A DNA stretch of 64,000 nt from Bacteroidota bacterium. Lineage in GTDB: Bacteria > Bacteroidota > Ignavibacteria > Ignavibacteriales > Ignavibacteriaceae. The notes beneath the pieces are model-generated. The model ran no database searches. It worked only from the letters and a program-made list of their open reading frames with translations, and was not told the DNA's origin. Location of the stretch: positions 62,001 to 126,000 of the forward strand of contig JADFLR010000011.1 in the NCBI GenBank assembly GCA_022564295.1, written 5' to 3'. Positions within the stretch are counted from its first letter, which is position 1, and every line of letters starts with the position of its first letter. The position numbers were made by a program, and so were the translations under genes. Shown here piece after piece: positions 53,055-62,486 of this stretch.

Positions 53055-56000
53055 ATGAAGCACTACCACGATAAAACTAAACCACAATTGATTGAAGAAA
53101 TCGAATCTCTGAAAAATAGGATTGAAGAACTTGAACAATCGGAATTCAAGTACAAGCTGGCAGAACAAATAATTAAAGCAAATGAAATAAAACTACGCAA
53201 TATTATTGAACATAGTTCAAATCTATTTTATTCCCACACCCCCGATCACGTATTAACATATCTTAGTCCGCAAACAAGAGAATTCTTTGACTGTGAACCT
53301 GAAGAAGTGAGGATAAGATGGAATGAATTTGTAACCGAAAATCCAAATAATGAAATTGGTCTTATCTTAACCGAAAAGGCAATAAAAACCGGCAAAGTCC
53401 AGCCATCCTATGAACTTGAATTAGTTGGTAAAAAAGGGCGGAAACTATGGGTAGAAGTTAACGAAGCTCCTGTGGTTGAGGGAGAGCACACTGTAGCAAT
53501 AGTAGGCGCATTAACAGATATAACCGAGCGCAAGCAGGCGGAGGAAGCCCTGCGGGAGAGCAAGGAGCGTTTTCGGGCCGTAGTGGATACAGCAAACGAT
53601 GCCATTATTACTATTGACAACCGGGGGAACATTGTTGGCTGGAACAATAGTGCAAAGGTTATGTTTGGCTATTCAGTTGACGAAATAATCGGCCAATCGC
53701 TGTCACTGATCATGCCCGAACGATATCATGAAGACCATCGAAACGGTTTACGGCGAGTGGCTTCGGGAGGGGTGACGAAAATTATTGGAAAAACGGTTGA
53801 GTTAGCCGGACTCAGAAAAGATGGCAGCGAATTTCCATTGGAACTTTCTATCTCCACCTGGAAAACAGGCGAGGAAGTTTTCTTTACAGCAATTCTTCGA
53901 GACATTACAGATCGAAAGCGTGCAGAGGCGGCGCTCCGAGCAAGTGAAAATAAATTCCGCTTAGCGATGGAGGCTACAAACGACGGGCTATGGGATTGGA
54001 ATGTGAAAAAGAATGAAACCTATTACAATCCCGCTGCTTACAGAATCTTTGGGTGCGAACCGGGAGAGATGGAAGCGAGTTTCCAATTCTGGAAATCGCA
54101 TATTCATCCTGATGACCTGCAATCTGTAATGGATAAACTCAACTCACATCTCGATGGAAAAACTGAAACCTATCAGGCAGAATATAGGATTACTACAAAA
54201 AGTGGGGATAAAAAGTGGCTTTTATCCAGAGGGAAAGTTGTTGAGCGTGATCCGGATGGTAGTCCAATACGTGTAACCGGAACCGATATAGATATAACCG
54301 GGCGCAAGCGTGCAGAAGAGGCGATGTATGAGTCGGAAGAACGATTCCGGCAGATAGTGGAAAGATCGAGCGATATATTTTACCGCCAGAACATTAACAC
54401 CGGCAAATTCGAATATGTGAGCCCAAAGGTGATGGACATTTTAGGCCGTACACCGGAAGAGATGTACAGTATGGATTTTGAAGAGCAGGCGGCCCAGATT
54501 CACCCCGACGATCTGCCCAACCTGATAGATTTCGTAAAGGATCTGGTTGAAGCGGACAATAGGGGTATTGGATTTATTGAACGCGAGTTCCGCATAATGC
54601 ACAAGTCTGGGGAATACAAATGGGTCCACGGCAGCTATAATCTAATCCGCGACACTAACGGTGAGCCTGAATTCATCGTGGGTGGATTACGGGACATTAC
54701 CGAGCGTAAGCAGGCAGAAGAAGTGTTACAACAAAGCGAGGATAAGTATCGTCACCTCTTCGAAAGCGCCATTGATATGATTCACATCGTAGATGAACAA
54801 TACAGAATCGTCGACATCAACGAGACAGAGCTACGCAAACTCGGGTATTCCCGTAGCGAGCTCATCGGTAAACCTCTTATGAATATCATTCATCCCGACT
54901 TTCGCCCGATCACTCAAGCTGGTATCCCTAAAGTGCGCTCCGGACACACAATCTCATCCTACAACACTGCCCTGAGAACCAAGGACGGTGACACTATCTT
55001 CGTGACAGCCAACGTGGTGCCTATGATAGTGGAAGGGAGATTCTGCGGTGCGCACGCGATCCTCCATGACATTACCGAGCGCAAACGGGCGGAAGAAAAA
55101 CTATTGAAGAGCGAATATTTCTTGAGTGAATCCCAAAAGGTTGCCCATCTTGGTTCTTATGTCCTTGATATTGCAAAAGGGAGGTGGACAAGTTCTGAGA
55201 TCTTGGATGACTTATTTGGCATCGATGATAATTTTATTAAAAATATTGATGGATGGAGTGATATCATACACCCTGATTCACGAGACGAAATACTGAAATA
55301 TTTTGATGAAATTATATTAAAACGGCATCAGAAATTTGATAAGGAATACCGGATAATTCGGATAATGGATGACGAAGAGCGTTGGGTTCATGGACTGGGG
55401 GAACTTGAACTCGATAGTGAGGGTAATCCGGTAAAAATGATAGGCACTATTCAGGACATCACTGAACGAAAAAGATCAGAAGAAGCATTGCGAAAAAGCA
55501 AGGAGAGATACCGAACTTTATATCAAAAGACTCCTGCAATGCTTCATTCGATAGACAAGGAAGGTCGCCTGACAAACGTTAGTAAATACTGGCTAAAAGA
55601 AATGGGATATTCACTTAATGAAGTTCTGGGACATTATTCTACCGACTTTATGACCGAAGAATCAAGCCGCTATGCGAAAGAAGTGATTCTGCCAAAGTTT
55701 TATGAAACAGGCAGTTGTCGCGATGTTCCTTATCAATATGTTAAAAAGAACGGGGAGGTTATGGACGCTCTCCTATCCGCGATAACGGAATATGATGAAA
55801 ACGGCGAATTAATCCACTCTCTATCAGTAATAATAGATGTTACAGATCGTAAGAAAGCCGAGGAATCTTTGAGGCAAAGTGAGGCGCGTCTACGGCAGGT
55901 TATCGATCTGGTACCACACTATATATTTGCTAAGGATTATAAAGGTCGCTTTATCCTTGCAAACCGTGCGAGTGCCGAGTCAATGGGAACTACACCGGAA

Positions 56001-57647
56001 AAAATTATCGGAAAAACTGAAATGGAAATTGCACTCGTAAAAGAGGAAGCTCAGGTTTTTACAAAGGATGATGCCGAGGTTATTTCGAACAGCAAACCGA
56101 AGTTTATTCCTGAGGGTCGGTTTACGGATGTTAAAGGAAAATTACATGTTCTGCAGACAATTAAAATTCCTTTTACAGCATCCGGCACGCAAAGTCCATC
56201 TGTTCTTGGAGTATCGGTTGATATAACCGAGCGTAAGAAGGCAGAAGAAGCGCACCGGGAAAGCGAGGAACGTTTTAGCCGTTTATCAGGGGCAGCATTT
56301 GAAGGGATAGTGATTAGTGACGGCGGAAAAATTGTTGATGTAAACGATCAGTTGGCCAAAATGATGGGATATAAACCGGAAGAAATCATAGGTAAATCCG
56401 CTATGGAATTTGTAGCTCCTGAGTCACGTGAGTTAGTGATGAACAACATTAAATCTGGTACTGAAGGTTCTTATGAGCATTTTGCATTAAAAAATGATGG
56501 CTCTATCTTTCCCGTTGAGGTTCAGGCTAAAATGTTGCCCTATGAAGGGCGTAGTTTTAGAGTTACCGCTATCAGAGATATCACTGAACGAAAAAAGGCG
56601 GAAGAAGCTTTAAAGGAAAGCGAAGAAAAATTTAGAAATCTATCCGATAACTCACCCAATATGATCTTTATAAATCAAGGTGGAAAAATTGTGTATGCAA
56701 ATAAAGGATGTGAAGAATTTATGGGGTACACCCGAGATGAATTTTATTCTTCGCATTTCGATTTCAGGAAATTAATAGAACCGGAGTATTTAGAAGCGTT
56801 GATGGCCAATTTTAAGGGTCATATGGAGGGGAAAGATGTTCCTCCAATGGAATATGCACTCAGAGCTAAGTCAGGTAAGAGAATAGAATCTATCATTAAC
56901 ACAAAATTAATATCTTATGGAGGAAAGTCAGCGATCCTTGGTATAGTTACGGATATTACTGAAAGGAAACAGGCAGAGAAAAGAATAAGAGAATCACATA
57001 ACAGGCTAAGAAGCCTTGCAGAAAGATTGCAAAAGATACGCGAAGAAGAACGCGCAACAATTGCAAGAGAAATTCACGATGACCTTGGGCAATCTTTAAC
57101 TGCTTTAAAAATGGATATTTCCTGGATGAAAAATAATCCGGAAATGGATGCGGAAGCCAAAATGGCTAAATTTGAAATGATGCTTGATCTTACAGACTCT
57201 ACAATTCAAACTGTTAAACGAATTGCAACCGAATTAAGACCCGGCATACTTGATGACCTTGGGTTGATTCCGGCAATTGAGTGGCAGGCGGCTGAATTTC
57301 AAAACAGATTTAAAGTTCAATGTAATGTTTCAATAAACAAATCAGATGTTATCATAAAAGATGAAATATCCATTGCTGTTTTCAGAATATTTCAGGAAAC
57401 CTTAACAAACGTTGCAAGACACTCTAGCGCTAACAAATTAGATGTAAAGCTTAACTTTTATGATGATAATAAATTGGTTATGGAAATTGCTGATAATGGA
57501 GTTGGTATTGATGAAGAACAAATCAATAGTCCAAAGTCGCTAGGTCTTTTTGGAATGAGAGAAAGAGTAAATATTTTGAAAGGGGAAATGGAAATAATTG
57601 GTGAGCATGAAAAAGGTACGACTATTAAAGTTACTATACCATATTAA
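53055..57647 (+). CDS. Multi-PAS NarL-type sensor histidine kinase
   Basis: This 1530-residue soluble kinase has a coiled-coil start (1-45), then ten PAS or PAS/PAC units; each ends with the linker DITERKxAEEALRES or a variant (ends near residues 165, 297, 427, 560, 685, 815, 942, 1070, 1190 and 1315). The kinase core is the HisKA_3 type, with the phospho-His in IAREIHDDLGQSLTALKMD (about 1341), followed by HATPase with DNGVGIDEEQINSPKSLGLFGMRERV. No membrane helix is present, so signals are cytosolic: redox, light, gas or small ligands. Base composition is uneven, with G+C-rich patches around 53520-53600 and 54300-55090. Its natural partner is the NarL-type regulator 318 bases downstream. 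Confidence 0.95.
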   Translation: MKHYHDKTKPQLIEEIESLKNRIEELEQSEFKYKLAEQIIKANEIKLRNIIEHSSNLFYSHTPDHVLTYLSPQTREFFDCEPEEVRIRWNEFVTENPNNEIGLILTEKAIKTGKVQPSYELELVGKKGRKLWVEVNEAPVVEGEHTVAIVGALTDITERKQAEEALRESKERFRAVVDTANDAIITIDNRGNIVGWNNSAKVMFGYSVDEIIGQSLSLIMPERYHEDHRNGLRRVASGGVTKIIGKTVELAGLRKDGSEFPLELSISTWKTGEEVFFTAILRDITDRKRAEAALRASENKFRLAMEATNDGLWDWNVKKNETYYNPAAYRIFGCEPGEMEASFQFWKSHIHPDDLQSVMDKLNSHLDGKTETYQAEYRITTKSGDKKWLLSRGKVVERDPDGSPIRVTGTDIDITGRKRAEEAMYESEERFRQIVERSSDIFYRQNINTGKFEYVSPKVMDILGRTPEEMYSMDFEEQAAQIHPDDLPNLIDFVKDLVEADNRGIGFIEREFRIMHKSGEYKWVHGSYNLIRDTNGEPEFIVGGLRDITERKQAEEVLQQSEDKYRHLFESAIDMIHIVDEQYRIVDINETELRKLGYSRSELIGKPLMNIIHPDFRPITQAGIPKVRSGHTISSYNTALRTKDGDTIFVTANVVPMIVEGRFCGAHAILHDITERKRAEEKLLKSEYFLSESQKVAHLGSYVLDIAKGRWTSSEILDDLFGIDDNFIKNIDGWSDIIHPDSRDEILKYFDEIILKRHQKFDKEYRIIRIMDDEERWVHGLGELELDSEGNPVKMIGTIQDITERKRSEEALRKSKERYRTLYQKTPAMLHSIDKEGRLTNVSKYWLKEMGYSLNEVLGHYSTDFMTEESSRYAKEVILPKFYETGSCRDVPYQYVKKNGEVMDALLSAITEYDENGELIHSLSVIIDVTDRKKAEESLRQSEARLRQVIDLVPHYIFAKDYKGRFILANRASAESMGTTPEKIIGKTEMEIALVKEEAQVFTKDDAEVISNSKPKFIPEGRFTDVKGKLHVLQTIKIPFTASGTQSPSVLGVSVDITERKKAEEAHRESEERFSRLSGAAFEGIVISDGGKIVDVNDQLAKMMGYKPEEIIGKSAMEFVAPESRELVMNNIKSGTEGSYEHFALKNDGSIFPVEVQAKMLPYEGRSFRVTAIRDITERKKAEEALKESEEKFRNLSDNSPNMIFINQGGKIVYANKGCEEFMGYTRDEFYSSHFDFRKLIEPEYLEALMANFKGHMEGKDVPPMEYALRAKSGKRIESIINTKLISYGGKSAILGIVTDITERKQAEKRIRESHNRLRSLAERLQKIREEERATIAREIHDDLGQSLTALKMDISWMKNNPEMDAEAKMAKFEMMLDLTDSTIQTVKRIATELRPGILDDLGLIPAIEWQAAEFQNRFKVQCNVSINKSDVIIKDEISIAVFRIFQETLTNVARHSSANKLDVKLNFYDDNKLVMEIADNGVGIDEEQINSPKSLGLFGMRERVNILKGEMEIIGEHEKGTTIKVTIPY

Positions 57648-57965
57648 TCATGGCGGTTTATAAACATTGATATATCATTTAGAATTGCCTCCCTTTAATA
57701 CGGCAGGTGTTTCATAGGGGGCGTAAAATTTTATGATAATATTTATTTGGAATTTTTTCCCAAACTATTCGAAATAATTGTTTAAATTCCTACATTATTT
57801 TATAGTTGATGCGATAATGGATAGGTAACAACAGATGAGAATAGGATAAAATAACAACAAACACTTAAACCCCCAAAAAAGTAAAATATTTTGTTAAAAT
57901 AATTTTATTGTTCAGTATCATTTATTAGTTTTCAGCAGTATGTTTTGAAAGGATTTATTTAACAA
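57648..57965. other. Intergenic region between kinase and regulator
   Basis: About 318 AT-rich bases with no gene, hairpin or repeat I can support. They probably contain the regulator promoter, so the kinase and regulator may not be strictly co-transcribed. Confidence 0.4.
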
Positions 57966-58592
57966 ATGAAAATATTAATCGCAGACGATCACGCGGTTGT
58001 AAGGGCGGGGTTAAAACAAATTCTAACGGGTGTTTCAGGTGTTACTGAAATTGATGGTGTTGCCAACGGCAAGGAACTTATGCAGAAAATAAAAGAGAAG
58101 GACTTCGACGTTGTTGTTCTCGATATTTCAATGCCCGGCAAAAGTGGGTTGGAGGTACTAAAGGAATTAAAGAATGCAAAGCCAAAAATACCTGTGCTTA
58201 TGCTAAGCATGTTCCCCGAAGGACAATATGCTGTGCGTGTTCTTAAAGCTGGTGCATCTGGTTACCTTACAAAAGACAGTGCTTCGGAAGAATTAGTTAA
58301 CGCTGTAGAAAAAATTTATTTGGGGAGGAAATATATCACTCCTTCGTTAGCTGAAAAACTGGCAGATTTTTCATGGGAAGGAGATAAATTTCCGCATGAA
58401 AAATTATCCGATCGTGAGTTTGATATATTCAAAATGATTGCTTCGGGTAATACCGTAAAAGAAGTTGCTGCCAATCTATTTCTAAGTGTCAAAACTGTTA
58501 GCACTTATAAAGCAAGAATTTATGAAAAAATGAAATTGCAAACCAGAGTGGATATCACATCTTATGCAATTAAAAATAAATTGATTGATTGA
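57966..58592 (+). CDS. NarL/LuxR-family response regulator
   Basis: This 208-residue regulator has an N-terminal receiver (ILIADDHAVVRAGL; Asp in VVVLDISMPGKSGLEV, about 54; Thr/Ser in PVLMLSMFP; Lys in GYLTKDSASEEL) and a C-terminal LuxR-type HTH (about 145-205; LSDREFDIFKMIASGNTVKE, VKTVSTYKARIYEKM). It is the family that HisKA_3 kinases phosphorylate, and it follows the ten-PAS kinase on the same strand. Target genes are unknown. Confidence 0.96.
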   Translation: MKILIADDHAVVRAGLKQILTGVSGVTEIDGVANGKELMQKIKEKDFDVVVLDISMPGKSGLEVLKELKNAKPKIPVLMLSMFPEGQYAVRVLKAGASGYLTKDSASEELVNAVEKIYLGRKYITPSLAEKLADFSWEGDKFPHEKLSDREFDIFKMIASGNTVKEVAANLFLSVKTVSTYKARIYEKMKLQTRVDITSYAIKNKLID

Positions 58593-58992
58593 TAGAAAAC
58601 TTTTGCAATATTTAATAATTGAATCGCTTCATCGTTACCCTCCCTGGTGATGACGAAAATGATGTTGTTCAACTAAAAGCAATTTAAAATAACCCACCAA
58701 TTTTGTGCTCTTTACATCAGAAACAAATATAAATAACATTACTAAGATATGATCTCGTTAAAAAGACCAATATTTCTGCGTGCGTTTAGATAGTATTTAA
58801 ATACGAAACCGAAACAATCAGTCCTAAACTTTTGTAGGACTGAGGACTACAGAAATATCAGATTATTACCTATACTACCTTTCAGTACTATTTTCTATGT
58901 TTAAATGAAAATTAAAGGAGCATTGGATAAATCAAATGAATTTCTGCCCCGTACAATTAAAAAATCCTCCTAAGATTACAGTAGAGGAAATC
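58593..58992. promoter_or_regulatory. Intergenic region with TAGGACTG inverted repeat
   Basis: No gene is seen. CAGTCCTA (58819-58826) and TAGGACTG (58835-58842) are perfect inverted arms around an 8-base spacer, and a further AGGACTACAG follows. The pair lies about 150 bases before the single-domain receiver and resembles the arrangement before the 52473 receiver gene. Confidence 0.45.
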
Positions 58993-59376
58993 ATGAATGT
59001 TGTTCTTGTAGATGATTCTCTGCTCGTTCGCGAGCGCGTTGCAAATATTATTTCCGAAATGCCCGGTGTTAAAGTAATAGGTGAAGCGGGTAATTCACTT
59101 GAAGCAATCGAAGTTGTGAGAAAGACAAATCCTGATGTGGTAATACTCGATATAAAGATGCCGGGAGAAAGTGGTCTGCAGGTTTTGAGAAAACTTAGGA
59201 ATGAATTTGAAGAGCTGAAGATTATTATGCTGACAAATTATCCTGACTCACAATATAAAGCGGAATGTTTAATGCACGGGGCGGATTATTTTTTAAACAA
59301 ATCGGATGAGTTCGATAAGTTACCTGAAGTGTTTAGCAAGTTGGGTAAGAAAAACAATAGTAGGTTTAACAAATAA
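58993..59376 (+). CDS. Single-domain response regulator (second)
   Basis: The track starts at 58936, but an ATG at 58993 (MNVVLVDDSLLV) has an ideal ribosome site (GAGG five bases upstream) and starts the receiver exactly, giving 127 residues. The acidic pair is in VLVDDSL, the phospho-acceptor Asp is in VVILDIKMPGESGLQV, Thr is in IIMLTNYPDSQ and Lys is in FLNKSDEF. There is no output domain. It is the functional relative of the Glu-bearing receiver at 52473 and shares its GADYF-K pattern. It probably acts by phosphorylation-dependent binding. Confidence 0.9.
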   Translation: MNVVLVDDSLLVRERVANIISEMPGVKVIGEAGNSLEAIEVVRKTNPDVVILDIKMPGESGLQVLRKLRNEFEELKIIMLTNYPDSQYKAECLMHGADYFLNKSDEFDKLPEVFSKLGKKNNSRFNK

Positions 59377-59391
59377 ATTAATGTTGACTGA

Positions 59392-59475
59392 ACATTAGAA
59401 TTGGGCGGAACTTTAACAGTAAAAAGCGAGGATGCAATGGAAACTATTTCCACTTTTGAATTCCCGGAAGGTTAA
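59392..59475 (+). pseudogene. Histidine kinase C-terminal tail remnant
   Basis: The plus frame after a TGA reads LELGGTLTVKSEDAMETIST and ends FEFPEG before a TAA. GGT-TVKSE-----T-F-F is the usual last strand pair of a kinase HATPase domain. No start or upstream kinase sequence is present, so it is a decayed 3' end, perhaps of a kinase once paired with the receiver just upstream. Confidence 0.5.
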
Positions 59476-59865
59476 TGAAATAGCAGATTGGGTGCGATAA
59501 TGTATTGTTGTTATATCAATACTTTTTTTAAACGAGAAAATATCGTTTAAATATCGAATAATTGAATTTAATAACTGAATGGAGGAAACACTTATTACCT
59601 GTTTTTTAATACTTTAAGGGAAGGAATTACTAAGGGAATCAAGAACATCCTTAGCCTCCACTAACTCTATCTTGAGTCTCGCTTACTTTGATTACCATGG
59701 TAAATAGGTAATCCCTTCCCTTCATTTTATCATTTAGGTTAGCACTAAATCTCGCCTTGGAAACAATCAATATACTAATTTCAGGAAATGCAAATTAATA
59801 ATATTCTGAGTTTTAAAAGATTAACGTAGGTCAGGACAATGTCCTGACTTACGCATAACCCATTT
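59476..59865. other. Intergenic region with long inverted repeat
   Basis: No gene is visible. AAGGGAAGGAATTAC (59616-59630) and GTAATCCCTTCCCTT (59708-59722) are inverted complements at 14 of 15 positions, enclosing 77 bases with an inner hairpin (GATTACC/GGTAATC). This could be a small structured RNA or a decayed mobile unit. The palindromic repeat at 59825 follows. Confidence 0.4.
59825..59853. repeat. Palindromic repeat, CAGGACAATGTCCTG core
   Basis: The sequence CGTAGGTCAGGACAATGTCC followed by TGACTTACG is palindromic and shares its core with 11926-11945. It replaces the start of the thioredoxin-like fragment. Confidence 0.6.
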
Positions 59866-60069
59866 TTGTATAATGAATTTTCGAAGATCAGTTTTGCTTA
59901 TGTTAACGTATCAGATGCAAAAGAACTTGCTGCACAGAATTCCGTTATTACAGCTCCATCAAGCGTATTCTTTTTTGATGGCAAAAAATTACTTAGAAAA
60001 TCCAGAAACATAAATCTAAATGAATTAAAGGAAGACTTAGAGCGCCCTTATTCTTTTCTGTTTGAATAA
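59866..60069 (+). pseudogene. Thioredoxin-like protein, C-terminal fragment
   Basis: These 67 residues match the second half of a thioredoxin fold: KISFAYVNVSDAKELAAQNS, then APSSVFFFDGKK where thioredoxins have the cis-Pro (VPT-FF-DGK). The first half with the CxxC active site is missing; the DNA just upstream is a palindromic repeat. The TTG start is probably not a true start. A redox function is excluded unless it works with another partner. Confidence 0.6.
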
Positions 60070-60120
60070 GGGTCTTTTCAAAACCGGTGTAGTTACTATC
60101 TAATAAAATGAGAGACAAAA

Positions 60121-60792
60121 ATGAAGAAATATCCTTCAATTCTTTTACTGCCGATTTTACTCACAATTATTTCTTGTGATATTGAAAACATAATAAACGA
60201 TCTGCAGGATGGAAAGATCACAGCAAAAGAAAAGCTGGAAGAAGTAATGAACAAAGCAAAAAGTGATTTTGCACAAGACGCAGTGGTTGCATCTATTTAC
60301 GGCAGAGAAGTAAGCACATCCGGCGAAATAGATTTGCTGAACACCGATTCTTTTAATGCATTTGTTTACGTTGTGCAATCTAATTCTCTGCAAGCGAATG
60401 AATTTTACATTCCCGTCTTTGGATCAGAACCTATCAAATCACCGGTGAATTTTGAAACAATGCTTTCCTTTATAAAAGATTCATCTGCAAAGGATATAAT
60501 GGGAACCGTGCTTGGCACACTTGCCGTAGTTGCTATCGATCCTTCGGCAAATTACATCGACAGCCCGGAAGTACTAAATTTATTATTGCCGAGAAATGAT
60601 GTGAAAACTTTCAGAACAGCAAATCAAAATTCAAAAATTGATATGTTTCTTTTTCCGGGAAAATCTATAGACAGTACAAGCATAATTAACTCGGCAGATT
60701 GGATAATTAATTTTTATGGTGATACTTCTTCGTTAGTATTATGGCTGCACCCCGGCAACAGTTCCGGTACGATTGATCTCCTATCTGATTAA
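60121..60792 (+). CDS. Hypothetical lipoprotein
   Basis: This 223-residue protein has a lipoprotein signal (ILLLPILLTIISC, Cys19). The residue after Cys is Asp. The mature domain is mixed alpha/beta with FNAFVYVVQSNSLQANEFYI and DWIINFYGDTSSLVLWLH, with no family I recognise. The extended Asn/Asp/Ser-rich segments suit an exported protein. It stands alone on the plus strand, about 110 bases from the convergent lytic transglycosylase gene. No function is assigned. Confidence 0.75.
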   Translation: MKKYPSILLLPILLTIISCDIENIINDLQDGKITAKEKLEEVMNKAKSDFAQDAVVASIYGREVSTSGEIDLLNTDSFNAFVYVVQSNSLQANEFYIPVFGSEPIKSPVNFETMLSFIKDSSAKDIMGTVLGTLAVVAIDPSANYIDSPEVLNLLLPRNDVKTFRTANQNSKIDMFLFPGKSIDSTSIINSADWIINFYGDTSSLVLWLHPGNSSGTIDLLSD

Positions 60793-60903
60793 TAAGGCTA
60801 ATTATAAACTGGGAGAATAGCTTCATTTATAGATTACAATGGCGATAGAATTAGCAGAAAGAATAATTTCAAAATCTACTGGCTCCTGAGCTCTTAATTC
60901 TGA

Positions 60904-61878
60904 CTACTCCCTAATTATTTTAATACTTCCTTTTTCAGGGATTTTTATTTTATAAACTTTTCGGTTTCGATTGCTGAGGTAATTATCTCTTAACCAGGGA
61001 TTGTAAAGTTTCAATGTTTTGTAGTTTAATCCTAATGCAATTGAATAATCTGCAAAATCATTTACCGAAGAGTCCAAAGTTATTTCAAAATATTTTAGTG
61101 GTTTATAAAGCTCATCATCTTTTATATCAAAACCATAAGCTTTGCTGTTTTGCATTATATATTTAAAGGCAATACTGCGTGCAATGTATCTGCTTGTTTC
61201 GGGATTAAGCACAAGGTTGTAATAGTTTTCGGTCTTCTGTCGCTCTATTTGCTTATCTGTTCCGTTAGTTCCCATATTGTAAGAAGCCGCTGCCATGGTC
61301 CACGATTCATACTTTTCATAAGCATCTTTTAAATACTCACAAGCCGCCTGTGTTGATTTTTCAACATGGTATCTTTCATCAATCTGGCTGTTTATTTCGA
61401 GACCATATTTTTTCCCGGCAGCTTTCATAAACTGCCAAAAGCCCGTAGCCCCGGCAGGTGATACGACGTTTTCAAGTGTGCTTTCGCTAACGCAAAGATA
61501 TTTGAAATCATCCGGCACATTGTTCTTTTTTAAAATCGGTTCGATTACCGGGAACCACCTGTTCGCTCTTTTTATTGCAAGTATTGTTAATGAGTGAAAG
61601 TACGTGTTTACAATAAACTCTCTTTCAATACGTTCAAGCACTTCAAAATTTTCAACCGGAACTCTCTCTCCGGCAAACTCGATTTGACCGGGTATAGTAG
61701 GTGTTACTATTTTGTAACCTTGCGGAAATTGTTCGTCCGGGTTTAACTTAGTTTCGGTCAAATTATCATTAGCTAAAAAAACACTTGCAGATAAAATTAC
61801 AGCCGCAACTGCTATGGTAACACCAAGTATAAAATAAAACGCTTTTGATTTTGCAGCCCTCACTTTTATGTACCTCAT
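60904..61878 (-). CDS. Membrane-anchored lytic transglycosylase (MltD/SLT-type)
   Basis: This 324-residue protein has a single N-terminal membrane anchor (about 14-35) and a C-terminal SLT domain that cleaves peptidoglycan between MurNAc and GlcNAc. The catalytic Glu is in YLCVSESTLENVVSPAGA (about 130), followed by GFWQFMKAAGKKYGL, DERYHVEKSTQAACEYLKD and AAASYNMGTNG. The last 80 residues (TLDSSVNDFADYSIALGLNY, then LYNPWLRDNY) look like a LysM-type or related sugar-binding module. It is expected to face the periplasm and remodel the wall. It is monocistronic. Confidence 0.9.
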   Translation of the reverse strand: MRYIKVRAAKSKAFYFILGVTIAVAAVILSASVFLANDNLTETKLNPDEQFPQGYKIVTPTIPGQIEFAGERVPVENFEVLERIEREFIVNTYFHSLTILAIKRANRWFPVIEPILKKNNVPDDFKYLCVSESTLENVVSPAGATGFWQFMKAAGKKYGLEINSQIDERYHVEKSTQAACEYLKDAYEKYESWTMAAASYNMGTNGTDKQIERQKTENYYNLVLNPETSRYIARSIAFKYIMQNSKAYGFDIKDDELYKPLKYFEITLDSSVNDFADYSIALGLNYKTLKLYNPWLRDNYLSNRNRKVYKIKIPEKGSIKIIRE

Positions 61879-62015
61879 TTAAATTGTTAAGAATGCTTTT
61901 ATAAAGAGCAAGTATATAAGAAAATATATTTAAAAGTGAAAGCCATTTTGCTTATTATGAAGAAAAAACTATTTGCTCTTATTATATTTAACTAATTAAA
62001 AATAAAAGTGTAAAA

Positions 62016-62486
62016 ATGAACGAAGTAAAATCGAACAAGCAATATCATCCGCAGATGCATTCTGCAGAACATATTTTAAACCAAACAATGATAAGAATGT
62101 TTAACTGCGGCAGGTCATTCAGCAATCACATAGAAAAGAAAAAATCAAAATGCGATTACCACTTTGAAAGAGACTTAACCGGCGCAGAACTTGAAGAAAT
62201 TGAAAGAAGAGTAAACGAAGTTATTCAAAACGATTTGAAAGTTGTTGAAGAATTTATTTCAAAAGATGATGCAGGGAAAGAATATAACTTAGCCAAATTG
62301 CCGGATGAAGCTGGCGATACAATTAGAATAATAAAAATTGGTGATTACGACGCCTGCCCGTGCAGCGGTCTGCACGTTTCGCACACAAATGAAATTGGTA
62401 GGTTTAAAATAATCTCAACCAGTTTTAATGATGGTAAGTTGAGAGTAAGATTCAAGTTATTTGATGGGTTAAGTGAAAAACTTTAA
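62016..62486 (+). CDS. AlaX-like alanyl-tRNA editing protein
   Basis: This 156-residue protein is the stand-alone editing domain related to the tRNA-synthetase second additional domain (AlaX/ThrRS-type). The zinc ligands are His15 and His19 in MHSAEHILNQ, and Cys113/Cys115 with His119 in DACPCSGLHVSHTNEIG. It is expected to hydrolyse mischarged tRNA (such as Ser-tRNA-Ala) in the cytosol. The length is typical of short AlaX. Its last codons are overlapped by the transposase gene, and a second, diverged copy of its 3' end appears after that gene (63003-63101). The main copy looks intact. Confidence 0.88.
   Translation: MNEVKSNKQYHPQMHSAEHILNQTMIRMFNCGRSFSNHIEKKKSKCDYHFERDLTGAELEEIERRVNEVIQNDLKVVEEFISKDDAGKEYNLAKLPDEAGDTIRIIKIGDYDACPCSGLHVSHTNEIGRFKIISTSFNDGKLRVRFKLFDGLSEKL

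Noticed and set aside
57648-57965. Hidden gene between the ten-PAS kinase and the NarL regulator
   Set aside because: All frames are short and AT-biased with no recognisable motif.
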